Shown here one piece after another: positions 36,396 through 45,404 of a stretch of 64,000 nt of DNA (its first letter is position 1; the number at the start of each line of letters is the position of its first letter). Below the pieces are notes generated by a model. It was given only the letters and a program-made list of their open reading frames with translations. It searched no databases and was not told the DNA's origin. This stretch comes from Mycolicibacterium cosmeticum (GTDB lineage Bacteria; Actinomycetota; Actinomycetes; Mycobacteriales; Mycobacteriaceae): NCBI RefSeq assembly GCF_000613185.1, contig NZ_CCBB010000001.1:1178001-1242000 (forward strand), read 5' to 3'. The position numbers were made by a program, and so were the translations under genes.

Positions 36396-37586
36396 TCATG
36401 CTGCCGCCTTCGAGTCGTCGGCCTTGCTGAGCAGATTGCGCGCGGACTTGCCGTACGCCAACAACTGTTGGCGCACCGGGAACAGGCCCTGCGGCCGGAA
36501 GATCATCAACACCACCAGCGCCAGGCCGAAGAACAGATACTTCAGGTCACCCAGGTTGATGCCCAGGAAGTGCACGCCGAGGAGGCGGTTGGGCAGATAC
36601 ACGATGATGAAGGCACCGAAGATGACGCCCAGCTTGTTGCCCTGCCCACCGAGCACCACCGCACACAGGAACAGCATCGAGTTGATGATGTTGAACGTCG
36701 GCGGCGCAACGTATTGCACCTGCCCGGCGTACAGCGCGCCGGACAACCCGCCGATGGCCGCACCGATGACGAAGGCCCACAGTTTGAACTTGAAGGTGTT
36801 GACGCCCATGACTTCGGCGGCGTCCTCGTCCTCGCGGATGGCCACCCAGGCGCGGCCCACCCGGCTGCGTTCCAGATTGCCGACCAGCAGCAGCACGATG
36901 ACGATGAGCACCAGGCCCAGCCAGAACCACCAGGTGCCGTAGTTGGCGTCACCACCGGAATTACCGCTGGAGAACACACCATTGGGCAGGTGCTCGTTCT
37001 CCCCCAGCCTCGGATACGCGATCTCGTTGAGCCCGCGCGGGCCGTTGGTGATGTCGGTGAGGTTGTCGGCGAGCAGCCGGATGATCTCACCGAAACCGAG
37101 CGTGACGATGGCCAGATAGTCACCCCGCAGCCGCAGCGTCGGCGTGCCGAGGATCAGACCGGCCAGCGCTGTCACCGCCATCGCGATCGGCACGCAGGAC
37201 AGCCAGGCCCAGTCCTTGCTGAAGAAGCCGGTCGGGCCGACCTTGTTCCACGGGCTGTCCGGGCTGGTGAGCAGCGCCACCGTGTAGGCGCCGACGGCGT
37301 AGAAGCCGACATACCCCAGGTCGAGCAGGCCGGCCTGCCCCACCACCACGTTCAGGCCGATGGCGATGATGGCGACCATGGCGAACTGGGCCATGGTGCC
37401 GCCGAAGCTGATGCCCGGGGTGTCCAGGAAACCCGGTGTGTACAACGGCAGCAGCCCGACGATCACGAACAGCAGCGCACCGAAGATCCACTTCATCGGC
37501 CGGCTGAGCTCGGACCACCACTGCCGCAGGCCATCTCCGGGGGCCAAGACGTTGCGACGCCACCCCGTCGTCTGCTGATGGCTCAT
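36396..37586 (-). CDS. livM: Branched-chain amino acid ABC transporter, permease LivM
   Basis: A 396-residue permease with about ten TM helices. Family blocks include [40 protein letters not shown] (EAA-like contact with the ATPases) and [24 protein letters not shown]. It forms the channel with LivH. The ATG at 37586 overlaps the livH stop by four bases. The extracytoplasmic region with [15 protein letters not shown] is unusually polar compared with the short loops of other LivM proteins. The C-terminal cytoplasmic tail ends in [10 protein letters not shown]. Confidence 0.93.
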   Translation of the reverse strand: MSHQQTTGWRRNVLAPGDGLRQWWSELSRPMKWIFGALLFVIVGLLPLYTPGFLDTPGISFGGTMAQFAMVAIIAIGLNVVVGQAGLLDLGYVGFYAVGAYTVALLTSPDSPWNKVGPTGFFSKDWAWLSCVPIAMAVTALAGLILGTPTLRLRGDYLAIVTLGFGEIIRLLADNLTDITNGPRGLNEIAYPRLGENEHLPNGVFSSGNSGGDANYGTWWFWLGLVLIVIVLLLVGNLERSRVGRAWVAIREDEDAAEVMGVNTFKFKLWAFVIGAAIGGLSGALYAGQVQYVAPPTFNIINSMLFLCAVVLGGQGNKLGVIFGAFIIVYLPNRLLGVHFLGINLGDLKYLFFGLALVVLMIFRPQGLFPVRQQLLAYGKSARNLLSKADDSKAAA

Positions 37587-38620
37587 GCGCGTGCCTTCCC
37601 GAGGCTCTCACCGAGTATGCCCGTCGGCCGGATGAGCAACACCAGAACCAGCAGCACGAAGGCGACCACGTCGCGCCATTGCGTGCCGAACAGCGCCTGA
37701 CCGTAGTTCTCCATGATCCCGAGGATCAGACCACCGAGCAGGGCGCCGCGCAGGTTCCCGATGCCGCCGAGCACCGCGGCCGAGAATGCCTTGATACCCA
37801 ACAGGAATCCGCCCGAGTAGATGATGCCCTGCGGCAGTTTCATGATGTAGAGCAGCGCGGCCGCACCGGCGAGCAGACCGCCGATGAGGAACGTCGTCAT
37901 GATGACCCGCTCCCGGGACACCCCCATCAACGTCGCGGTGGTGGGGTCCTGAGCGACCGCGCGGATACCGCGGCCGAACTTGGTGCGGTTGATCGCGATA
38001 TCGGTCAACACCGCCAACACCAGAGCCGCCACGACGATCACGATGGTCACGTTGGAGACGGTGGCCCCGAAGATGGTGAACTGAGTCTTGGGTTGTACCA
38101 GGATGATCGGCTGCTGGGCGTTGCTGCCGCCGTAGCCCTTGATGATCTTGGGCAACACGAAGTGCACGAACTCCTGCAGCACGAACGACATGCCGATCGC
38201 GGTGATCAGGAAGGTCAGCGCCCGGGCGTTGCGTTTACGCAGCGGCCGGTAGGCCACCACTTCCAGCCCGACCGCGGCCGCACCCGAGACGAGCATGGCG
38301 ACCACCATGGCGATCGCCAGATACAGCACCGTCAGCGCGATGCCCTTGTTGTAAGGCGTGCCACTCGGGGTGAAGCCCAGGATGATGTCGAGCGCGAAGT
38401 AGGCGCCGAACATGCCGAGCATGAAGATCTCGGAATGGGCGAAGTTGATCAACCGCAGCACCCCGAACACCAGGGTGTAGCCGACCGCCACGAGCGCGTA
38501 GATCGCTCCCCACGACAGTCCGTCAATGGTCAACTGGCCGAACCCGTTCACCAGGTTGTCGACGTTGAAGTTGATATTGGCTGCGGTGCAGACGTACTGA
38601 CCGATGCAGTCGGGGGTCAT
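37583..38620 (-). CDS. livH: Branched-chain amino acid ABC transporter, permease LivH
   Basis: A 345-residue permease. After an unusually long, cysteine-containing N-terminus ([20 protein letters not shown]), which would lie outside, come eight or so TM helices. Typical motifs are [63 protein letters not shown] (ATPase contact) and [12 protein letters not shown] at the end. It starts at ATG 38620. A 12-bp hairpin (38664-38697) lies between it and the upstream binding-protein gene, which would let the binding protein be made in excess. Confidence 0.92.
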   Translation of the reverse strand: MTPDCIGQYVCTAANINFNVDNLVNGFGQLTIDGLSWGAIYALVAVGYTLVFGVLRLINFAHSEIFMLGMFGAYFALDIILGFTPSGTPYNKGIALTVLYLAIAMVVAMLVSGAAAVGLEVVAYRPLRKRNARALTFLITAIGMSFVLQEFVHFVLPKIIKGYGGSNAQQPIILVQPKTQFTIFGATVSNVTIVIVVAALVLAVLTDIAINRTKFGRGIRAVAQDPTTATLMGVSRERVIMTTFLIGGLLAGAAALLYIMKLPQGIIYSGGFLLGIKAFSAAVLGGIGNLRGALLGGLILGIMENYGQALFGTQWRDVVAFVLLVLVLLIRPTGILGESLGKARA

Positions 38621-38663
38621 CCGGTGGCGGGCTCCTGATCGCTGGGGTGGCTGTCTGGAACAA

Positions 38664-38697
38664 GAACGCGTCCGGAACCGGGGTCCCGGACGCGTTC
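38664..38697 (-). terminator. Intercistronic hairpin in the liv operon
   Basis: A perfect 12-bp inverted repeat, GAACGCGTCCGG and CCGGACGCGTTC, with a ten-base loop, between the binding-protein stop and livH. There is no T run, so it may act as an attenuating or mRNA-protecting structure and not as a full terminator. Confidence 0.7.
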
Positions 38698-38710
38698 CGT
38701 CAGCAAGTCC

Positions 38711-39922
38711 CTACTGGACCTTGAAGATCCAGATCAGGTTGGTGGTGAGCTCACCCTTGTCGGTCCACTGGTAGTTACGAGCGATGCCCTGGCCGTTGTA
38801 CTTCTTCACGAAGTCCAGCAGCGCCGGCCGGGTGATGGCACCCGAGTCGATGCCCTTGAGCAGGATGGTGCCGAGGTCGTAGCCCTCCGCACTGTAGGTA
38901 CCCGCGTCGGTGTTGAACTTCTTCTTGTACTCCTCGGCGAACGTGCCGGTGGCCGGGCCGCACGGGCAGGCCAGGATGGCGTCCTTCGAGGCCTCGCCGG
39001 CCTGCTTGACGAACTCCGGGTCCTTGGTGCCGTCGGCCGAGGAGAAGACGCCGGTGTAGCCGCCGTCGCGCAGCTGCTGGACCAGCGGGGCCGCCTCGGA
39101 GTAGTAGCCGCCGTAGAAGATGGCATCCGGGCTGACACCCTTGACCTGGGTGACCGCGGCGGAGAAGTCCTTGTCGCCCTTCTTCACCGAGATGTTGCAG
39201 CCGGGATCGGCGACCGGGCCCAGGGTGTCGCGCACCGCGGTGGCCAGGCCCAGGCCGTAGTCGGTGCTGTCGTCGATGACGCAGATCTTCTTGAAGCCCA
39301 ACGTGTTCTTCAGATAGTTGGCCACCGACGGGCCCTGCACGGCGTCGTTGGCCAGGCCGCGGAAGAAGGTCTTCCAGCCGTTCTGGCTGAGCGTCGGGTT
39401 GGTGGCCGACGCGGTGGTGGCGACCAGGCCGGCCTGGTCGAACACCGTGCCGGTGGCCTTGGTCTCGCCGGAGAAGGCCGGGCCGACCAGACCGATGGTG
39501 TACTGGTCGTCGACGATCTGCGGGGCGATGGCCGTCGCCTTCTGCGGGTCGCCCTCGGTGTCGAACGGCTTGAGCTGCACCTGGCAGCCCGGGTTCGCGG
39601 CGTTGTGCTTGTCGATCGCCAGCTGCACACCGTTCTTGATGTTGATGCCGAGCGCGGCGTCCGGGCCGTTGAGCGCACCGGCCATCGCGATGGACACGGG
39701 CGGGCAGGTGGCCTTGCCGTCGCCGGCGGGATCGGCCGGGGTGGCACCGCTGGCGGCCTTGACCTCCCCGCCGTTCTCGTCGATCTGGACCTGTTCGACG
39801 ATCTTCAGGTCCGCCTTGGACGTGCCCTGTTCGGGGGCGGACTGGTTGCACCCGGCAATACCGAGTACCAGCAGGCCAGCACCACCGAGCGCAAATGCAT
39901 TCCGTGCCACGCGACCGCGCAC
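38711..39922 (-). CDS. livK: Branched-chain amino acid ABC transporter, substrate-binding lipoprotein
   Basis: A 403-residue lipoprotein: signal peptide with lipobox LGIAGC, then a periplasmic-binding-fold of the type I leucine/isoleucine/valine class (SIAMAGALNGPDAALGINIKNG, VDDQYTIGLVGPAFSGETKA, GGYYSEAAPLVQQLRDGGYTG). It captures the substrate for LivHMGF. The ligand pocket cannot be read by eye; related mycobacterial proteins bind amino acids or amides. Its start is ATG/GTG 39922. A hairpin follows the stop. About 200 bases of promoter region separate it from pdtaR, which is read in the same direction further right. Confidence 0.9.
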   Translation of the reverse strand: MRGRVARNAFALGGAGLLVLGIAGCNQSAPEQGTSKADLKIVEQVQIDENGGEVKAASGATPADPAGDGKATCPPVSIAMAGALNGPDAALGINIKNGVQLAIDKHNAANPGCQVQLKPFDTEGDPQKATAIAPQIVDDQYTIGLVGPAFSGETKATGTVFDQAGLVATTASATNPTLSQNGWKTFFRGLANDAVQGPSVANYLKNTLGFKKICVIDDSTDYGLGLATAVRDTLGPVADPGCNISVKKGDKDFSAAVTQVKGVSPDAIFYGGYYSEAAPLVQQLRDGGYTGVFSSADGTKDPEFVKQAGEASKDAILACPCGPATGTFAEEYKKKFNTDAGTYSAEGYDLGTILLKGIDSGAITRPALLDFVKKYNGQGIARNYQWTDKGELTTNLIWIFKVQ

Positions 39923-40120
39923 GCTTCACCTCCGAGTCATGGATTCCGACGGCATCAACGATTCGGCCAGGTCGGCCGGTCGCTGAGGCTTCGGGTAGAC
40001 ACTAGCCAACCGGTCGCCGCGTTGCGTGATGTTGAACGATTGGCCGTGGCGCGTCGATGGCGCGAGCAGGCGATAGCCCCAGACCGGAAACGCAGTGTTA
40101 ACCCAGCCCGGCCACAGCGA

Positions 40121-40741
40121 TCAGGCAGACGAGGATTCGCCGCCGGGCGTGTCGAGGGTTTCCAGCACCACCTCGGCAACCCGCTTCATGGTGGTGCGCC
40201 GATCCATCGCCGCCCGCTGGATCCACTTGAACGCTTCGGGCTCGGTCATCCCCTGGTTGGCCTGCAGCAAACCCTTGGCCCGTTCGACCAGCTTGCGCGT
40301 CTCCAAGCGGTCCGACAGGTTGGCGACCTCGCTCTCCAGCGCACTGATCTCACTGAACCGGCTGACCGCGACCTCGATGGCCGGGATCAGATCGGTGATG
40401 GAGAACGGTTTGACCAGATAGGCCATGGCGCCGGCGTCGCGGGCCCGCTCGACCAGTTCGCGCTGCGAGAAGGCGGTCAGGATCACGATGGGCGCGATGC
40501 GCTTGGCGGCGATCTCGGAGGCGGCGTCGATACCGTCGCGGCGCGGCATCTTGACGTCCATGATCACCAGGTCGGGCTTGAGGCTTTCGGCCAGATCCAC
40601 CGCTTCCTGGCCGTCCCCGGCCTGCCCGACGACCTCATAGCCTTCCTCACGCAGCATTTCGGCCAGGTCGAGTCGGATCAAGGCTTCGTCCTCGGCGACG
40701 AGGACGCGGCGTGGGGCGGGAGCGTCGGTCATGTGAGACAT
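40121..40741 (-). CDS. pdtaR: ANTAR-domain response regulator PdtaR (Rv1626-like)
   Basis: A 206-residue response regulator. The receiver domain holds VLVAEDEALIR, the phosphoacceptor Asp in DLVIMDVKMPRRDG, conserved Thr and Lys in VILTAFS and YLVKPFS. Then a coiled coil (ISALESEVANLSDRLETRKLVERA) leads into the ANTAR RNA-binding domain (AKGLLQANQGMTEPEAFKWIQRAAMDRR, split here). In M. tuberculosis PdtaR (205 aa) is phosphorylated by PdtaS and binds terminator hairpins to change transcript elongation. ATG 40741 gives MSHMTDAP; ATG 40732 is the alternative. No PdtaS gene is in the window, as expected for M. tuberculosis as well. Confidence 0.95.
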   Translation of the reverse strand: MSHMTDAPAPRRVLVAEDEALIRLDLAEMLREEGYEVVGQAGDGQEAVDLAESLKPDLVIMDVKMPRRDGIDAASEIAAKRIAPIVILTAFSQRELVERARDAGAMAYLVKPFSITDLIPAIEVAVSRFSEISALESEVANLSDRLETRKLVERAKGLLQANQGMTEPEAFKWIQRAAMDRRTTMKRVAEVVLETLDTPGGESSSA

Positions 40742-40861
40742 TGTCGCGTGAGAGCGGCCGGACAGCGACCTCGGGGTTGATCGGGCGCGTCGCGGCGCGG
40801 GGGTCCCTGGTGGCCGGCGCCGGAATCGGCATCCTCTATGGTGGGAGTCCGCAGCGGTACG

Positions 40862-40935
40862 GCCCTCGTATCCCAACTGGCAGAGGAAACGGATTCAAAA
40901 CCCGTGCAGTGTGAGTTCGAATCTCACCGAGGGCA
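40862..40935 (+). tRNA. tRNA-Leu (CAA), short variable loop
   Basis: A 74-nt cloverleaf. Acceptor GCCCTCG/CGAGGGC is perfect, with discriminator A. Anticodon loop TTCAAAA (anticodon CAA) sits on a stem with one A-C mismatch next to the loop. T arm is GTGAG-TTCGAAT-CTCAC. The variable loop is only GCAGT, whereas bacterial tRNA-Leu normally has a long variable arm. CCA is not encoded. A strong terminator follows at 40952-40986. Anticodon decoding of UUG is straightforward; charging with leucine is the open question. Confidence 0.85.
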
Positions 40936-40951
40936 CTCCATCCAGACACGA

Positions 40952-40986
40952 AAATGAAGGGCCGCGCGGTCCGCGGCCCTTCATTT
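40952..40986. terminator. Bidirectional terminator
   Basis: A perfect 15-bp stem (AAATGAAGGGCCGCG with CGCGGCCCTTCATTT), five-base loop, with A/T at the base on both sides. It lies between the rightward tRNA gene and the leftward glycoside hydrolase gene and can stop both transcripts. Confidence 0.9.
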
Positions 40987-40997
40987 CCCCTCGTCTC

Positions 40998-43142
40998 TTA
41001 TTCGGAGCCGCCGGCTCCCGACGATGCCGCACCCGACTTCGCCGTATCGTTCTCCCGCTGCGATGGGGTGGTCGCGGCCGGGGTCGACGTTCCGCCATGA
41101 CGCGGCTTGTCGCTGATACTCGGCTTCGGAGCCGTCTGCGCGGTGGTCCCATGGCCTGACTTCACCGACGAGGTATCCGGCTTGGTGTCCGGCTTCGTCG
41201 TGTCGGGTTTCGCCGTGTCCGGCTTGGTCGTGTCGGGTTTCGTCGTGTCGGGCTTGGTTGCCTCGGGACTCGACGCCTCCGGCTTCGTCTCGGGCGTCGA
41301 GGTTTCCGGTTTCGTCTCGGGAGTCGTCGTCTCGGGCTTCGTGGCTTCCGGCTTCGTGGGCTCGGGCTCGGTGGATTCGGTTGATGTGCTGGATTCCTCG
41401 GTGGCAGCGGGCTTTTCAGGTTCGGTCACCACAGGCTCGGTCACGACGGGCTCCGTGACAGCAGGTTCCGTCACCACCGGCTGCGTGACAGCAGGTTCCG
41501 TCACCACCGGCTCCGTCACGGCGGGATCGGTCACCACCGGCTCCGCGACCGCCTCGGTCACCACCGGCTCGGTAACGACAGGCTCCTCGGTGACGGTGCC
41601 CTCAGCGGCTTGCGTCTCGGCGCTCACCCCCTCGGTCTTGCCCTTGGTCTTTTCATCGGCAGCGGCGGCCGTCTCGTCCACCGCCGCATCCTGTGCGACG
41701 TCCTCGGCAATCGCCGCGTCGATCGAGGTGCCCGCCCGCGCCGCGCTCAGCGCGGTCGTCGTCACGGTCTGACCGCCCAGCAGCCCGCCGATGGCGCTGA
41801 CCAGCTGTTTGACGACGTTCACCACCGAGGTCACGACCGCGCTGATGAGGTTCGGGACGAATGCCAGCACATTACTGATGAGCTGACCGAGCATCTGCAG
41901 CAAGGACGACACCGGATTCGTCGGGGTTTCCGGTTGAAGAGACTTGATCAAGTCTTTGAGAATGAGCGCTATCGCCTTGGGCGACCCATCGGCGTTGTAG
42001 AGCCCGAAATGCGCTTGGTCGTTGTAGGTGTCTTCACCAGGGTTGGCCGTGCCCTGGGTGGTGTAGAGGAACACCGGCCCGGCACCCGCGAAGGATTGCC
42101 AGTATTTGAGAAAATCGACGATGTAATCGCGCTGCTGTTCTTCGGACACCACATTGGTCGGCAGTCCGTACTCGCTTATCCACATCTTGAGTTGCTCTTG
42201 ACCAGGCGCGAGATAGGAATCCATCAAAGCGCGTAGTTGCTGGGCCTGGTAGAGCGGTGTGTCGGTGTACCAAGGCACGGTGTCGCCCTCGGAGAATTTC
42301 AGGTCGTACTTGTAGGGGTGGAACGAAAGCGCGTCGAAATAGCCGTTGGCGCCGGCGTTGTACATGGCCTGGACGAAGTCAACCGGATTCATCGACAAGT
42401 CGCCCCTGGTCAACCCCGCGCCGACGACGGCACCGATCACCGTGATATCCACTCCGAGCTCAGTGGACGCCTCTTTGAGCTTGGTATAGGTGACCTTCAA
42501 CATGTTGGTGTAGTCGACCGGATCGACCGGGTTCCAGAAAAACGCCGCATTCGGCTCGTTCCAGACCTCGTAGGCGCCGATCTTCTCTCCGTAGCGCAGA
42601 GCCACCTGTTTGGCGAAGTCGGCGAATTCGTTGAAGTCGGCCGGCTGACCGTTGATGGGAGTCGATTCCGTAGCCCACCACGGCGTCGAGTTGAGCACAC
42701 CGAGAATGCCCATGCCCTTGTCGTGGGCGGCGTTGACGATCAGATCGAGGGCGCCCCAATTCGGGTCGCCCGCGGGTGAGCCGAGCGCCGGATCCACCGG
42801 CTGCACGCCGGCCCACGGCACCAGCAGCCGGACGTTCTCGACACCCAGGTCCTGCATCTGCTGGAGGCGAGCGTTCACCTCGGCAAGGATCGCCACCGGG
42901 TCGGCGTCCGGCGCGGCGAGGGCGTTGTTGATCGCGATATAGAAGTCCGAGCCCTCGGAAATCCCCACCGTCGACGGGGAGTCGTCGATCGCGGCCGTGT
43001 TCTGCACGTTATAGGTCGCCGTGTGCTGGACCTCGGGCATGACGAAATGGCTGCCGGTCGCCGCAACAATGGCTGCGGTGGTCAAACCAATTACCGAGCG
43101 GACCGCAATACCACGTACCGGCCCAGGGCGAGAACCCCACAT
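40998..43142 (-). CDS. Secreted GH5/GH39-like glycoside hydrolase with long repetitive C-terminal tail
   Basis: A 714-residue exported protein. The ATG 43142 has GAGGTGG five bases upstream, then MWGSRPGPVRG and a signal/anchor helix. Residues about 65-400 form a retaining glycosidase barrel; YEVWNEPN carries the acid/base Glu and KMWISEYGLPT the likely nucleophile Glu, a clan GH-A layout. A hydrophobic linker (SAVVTSVVNVVKQLVSAIGG) follows, then about 230 residues of disordered tail: VTEPVVTEPAVTEP units, then PETKPETSTPETK and TTKPDTTKPDT units. The enzyme may cut cell-wall or plant polysaccharide; the tail probably reaches across the envelope. A palindrome lies at 43232-43247 upstream. Confidence 0.85.
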   Translation of the reverse strand: MWGSRPGPVRGIAVRSVIGLTTAAIVAATGSHFVMPEVQHTATYNVQNTAAIDDSPSTVGISEGSDFYIAINNALAAPDADPVAILAEVNARLQQMQDLGVENVRLLVPWAGVQPVDPALGSPAGDPNWGALDLIVNAAHDKGMGILGVLNSTPWWATESTPINGQPADFNEFADFAKQVALRYGEKIGAYEVWNEPNAAFFWNPVDPVDYTNMLKVTYTKLKEASTELGVDITVIGAVVGAGLTRGDLSMNPVDFVQAMYNAGANGYFDALSFHPYKYDLKFSEGDTVPWYTDTPLYQAQQLRALMDSYLAPGQEQLKMWISEYGLPTNVVSEEQQRDYIVDFLKYWQSFAGAGPVFLYTTQGTANPGEDTYNDQAHFGLYNADGSPKAIALILKDLIKSLQPETPTNPVSSLLQMLGQLISNVLAFVPNLISAVVTSVVNVVKQLVSAIGGLLGGQTVTTTALSAARAGTSIDAAIAEDVAQDAAVDETAAAADEKTKGKTEGVSAETQAAEGTVTEEPVVTEPVVTEAVAEPVVTDPAVTEPVVTEPAVTQPVVTEPAVTEPVVTEPVVTEPEKPAATEESSTSTESTEPEPTKPEATKPETTTPETKPETSTPETKPEASSPEATKPDTTKPDTTKPDTAKPDTTKPDTKPDTSSVKSGHGTTAQTAPKPSISDKPRHGGTSTPAATTPSQRENDTAKSGAASSGAGGSE

Positions 43143-43622
43143 GTTGACCACCTCTGTTCTTTTGCCACAACGTCGTCGACGTGGGCCTGACATTGCTAGG
43201 AAATTAACCGACGTAGCGGCAATTTGCGAAACTTACTCAGGAGTAAGAAAAAGTGTCAGAGAATTTGCCGGCAACGCGATCCGACCGGCAAAGAATTTAC
43301 CGGTGCGCAAATTGCAATTTCGGCCGGTCATAATCGCGCTTATGGCAAATGCGCTCCGAATGACCTCCACTGGGCGGCCCCTTCTGGCGAACACAGCAAG
43401 TGTCCAGGTACTGGACATATTGCACACCAACACCAGCGGTGTACCGCCGCCTCAGGAGCATGATCGCGCACCATCTCGTGATGGTCCAGCAAATTCGAGC
43501 GAACCGTCCTACGTTCGGCCGACGGCCGGCCGGCGACGGCCCCTGGACAACGTTTGCCGAACCGATCGAACGCTCACCGGTTTCGGCCCGCCATCCTGAC
43601 ATGTGGGAGTAGCCTTCGGCAC
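43143..43622. other. 480-bp intergenic region, AT-richer than its surroundings
   Basis: The divergent promoter region of the glycoside hydrolase and the adenylyl cyclase. It contains a 16-bp palindrome at 43232-43247, an AT-rich stretch at 43196-43345, and several CCGGCAA/CCGGT-like pieces. I see no convincing gene in it; short open frames lack ribosome sites. Confidence 0.6.
43232..43247. promoter_or_regulatory. Perfect palindrome CTTACTCAGGAGTAAG
   Basis: Seven-base arms CTTACTC and GAGTAAG around AG, about 90 bases upstream of the glycoside hydrolase start. The symmetry and AT-rich setting suggest a repressor site. I do not know the cognate regulator. Confidence 0.6.
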
Positions 43623-44897
43623 GTGGCTGTCGGCGGCCAAGGGCGCTGCCTCCCGGATCTGCCGGCGGGTCGGCAGCAGTACGAAGATGCGTCCGGCCGG
43701 CGCTTCGCCGCGCTCACCATCAGTTGCCGCATCGCCACCGCGATCACCGGCGGTTACGGCGTGGCCCAGCTGTTCCTCGGCCGGGAGCTGTGGTACCTCG
43801 CCGCGGTAAACCTCGTCACCGCAGTGTTTTTCACGGCCGTTCCGATGCTGTACCGGTTCGGCGCCATGGTCGCGGCGTCGGCGTTCGTCGCGGTCGCCTA
43901 CCTCTCCACGGCCTATCTGTGCAGCCAACTGGGCACCGGCTCGGGCCTGCAGTTCTATTTCGTGGTCGCCGCCGCGCTGTTGGTGCTCATCGTGGGCACC
44001 GAGCACATCGTGTTCGCCTCGGTGCTCGTGGCGATCGGGGCCGGGTTGGTGGTGGCATTGGAGTGGCTGGTTCCGCGCAGCACGGGCCTGCAGTCGCCGC
44101 TGGAGATGCGGGTCAGCTTCACCATCACCGTTGCGACAGCAAGCGTCATGGTGGTGACCGTGGTGTACTCGGCGATCCGGCGCATCGACCGCGCCGAGCG
44201 AGCGCTACAGCAGGAGTACGACAAGTCCGAGGCGCTGCTCGCGAACATCTTCCCCAGCAGCGTGGCCGCCCGGCTCAAAGACCGCGAGGACGGCGTGATC
44301 GCCGACGGGTACGACGACGCCGCCATTCTGTTCGCCGATATCGCCGGCTACACCCAGCGGGCCAGCGACACCACGCCCGCCGATCTGGTGGTGTTCCTCA
44401 ACCGGCTCTACACCGATTTCGACCGGCTGGTCGACCGGCACCACCTGGAGAAGATCAAGACCAGCGGCGACTCGTACATGGTGGTCAGCGGCGTGCCGCA
44501 GCCACGACCCGACTACGTCGAAGCGCTGGCCTGCCTCGCGTTGGACATGGCTGCCGCCGTCGACGGGCTGCGTGACCACCGCGGCCGTGCGGTGCCGTTG
44601 CGCATCGGCATCGCCGCCGGGCCGGTGGTCGCGGGCGTGGTGGGATCACGCAAGTTTTTCTACGACGTCTGGGGTGACGCCGTGAACGTCGCCTCGCGGA
44701 TGGAGAGCACCGACGAAGTCGGCCGGATCCAGGTGCCCCATGACGTCTACGACCGCATCAAGGACAGTTACCTGTTCGAGGAACGCGGCCACGTCGAGGT
44801 CAAGGGCAAGGGCCTGATGCGCACCTGGTACCTGGTGGGGCGCAAACCGGCCGAAGCGCTGCCGGACGAGCTCACACCTTCCGGTTCTCCGATTTGA
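43623..44897 (+). CDS. Membrane-anchored class III adenylyl cyclase (Rv1625c-like)
   Basis: A 424-residue protein. Residues about 30-185 hold six TM helices, and residues about 200-424 a class IIIa cyclase domain: metal-binding ILFADIAGYTQRA, substrate-selecting Lys and Asp in EKIKTSGDSYMVVSG, and transition-state residues in FFYDVWGDAVNVASRMES (Asn and Arg). It makes cAMP as a homodimer. Rv1625c of M. tuberculosis has the same layout and is thought of as half a mammalian cyclase; it is linked to cholesterol use. The GTG at 43623 is chosen (ribosome site GGGAG, 12 bases away); a TTG at 43554 would add 23 residues. Its 3' end overlaps the convergent dps-like gene by 26 bases. Confidence 0.93.
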   Translation: MAVGGQGRCLPDLPAGRQQYEDASGRRFAALTISCRIATAITGGYGVAQLFLGRELWYLAAVNLVTAVFFTAVPMLYRFGAMVAASAFVAVAYLSTAYLCSQLGTGSGLQFYFVVAAALLVLIVGTEHIVFASVLVAIGAGLVVALEWLVPRSTGLQSPLEMRVSFTITVATASVMVVTVVYSAIRRIDRAERALQQEYDKSEALLANIFPSSVAARLKDREDGVIADGYDDAAILFADIAGYTQRASDTTPADLVVFLNRLYTDFDRLVDRHHLEKIKTSGDSYMVVSGVPQPRPDYVEALACLALDMAAAVDGLRDHRGRAVPLRIGIAAGPVVAGVVGSRKFFYDVWGDAVNVASRMESTDEVGRIQVPHDVYDRIKDSYLFEERGHVEVKGKGLMRTWYLVGRKPAEALPDELTPSGSPI

Positions 44898-45363
44898 TCA
44901 GCCAGGCCAGCTTCTCCAGGCCGTCGATCAGCTGATGCAGCACGTCGGCGGTGCTCGGGTCTTCCGCATCCACCGCATCGTGCACACCGCGCAGCGTCGC
45001 CACGGCGGCATAGATGCGCGTCACGATGAGGTCCACCACGTCGGCGGTGCTGCGCTCATAGGCCGGGAAGGCGGGCAACGTCGTGGTGGCCGCGACGGTG
45101 TCGGACCGTCCGTCGGCGACCGCGTCCAGCGCACGCATCCGCTCGGCGATGGTGTCACTGGCCTCGCGGGCGAAGTCGACGAGCTCGTCCAGCTGCAGGT
45201 GCAGGTCGCGGAAGTTGGTGCCCACCACGTTCCAGTGCGCCTGCTTGCCCTGCAGATGCAGTTCGATCATGTCGACCAGGACCTGCTGCAGCGCAGCACT
45301 CAGCTGGGCTGAGGCCCGGAATCCCTGGATATCGGTTTCATTGCGTCGAGTTGAAGTGGTCAT
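44872..45363 (-). CDS. Dps-family ferritin-like protein
   Basis: A 163-residue four-helix protein. The ferroxidase-site region of Dps is clear: KQAHWNVVGTNFRDLHLQLDEL gives His, His and Asp (positions split across the text), with the following FAREASDTIAERMRALD adding Glu. N-terminal tail TTSTRRNETD is short. Dps proteins form twelve-subunit shells which oxidise and store iron and can protect DNA. The gene starts at ATG 45363. The region upstream contains CTAGTTTTTTGGAATCATTCC-like sequence, AT-rich, and could be the promoter. It is closest in feel to mycobacterial Dps2-type proteins. Confidence 0.88.
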   Translation of the reverse strand: MTTSTRRNETDIQGFRASAQLSAALQQVLVDMIELHLQGKQAHWNVVGTNFRDLHLQLDELVDFAREASDTIAERMRALDAVADGRSDTVAATTTLPAFPAYERSTADVVDLIVTRIYAAVATLRGVHDAVDAEDPSTADVLHQLIDGLEKLAWLIKSENRKV

Positions 45364-45404
45364 GTCATCAACAACGGCGTCTTTTCTGGAATGATTCCAA
45401 AAAA

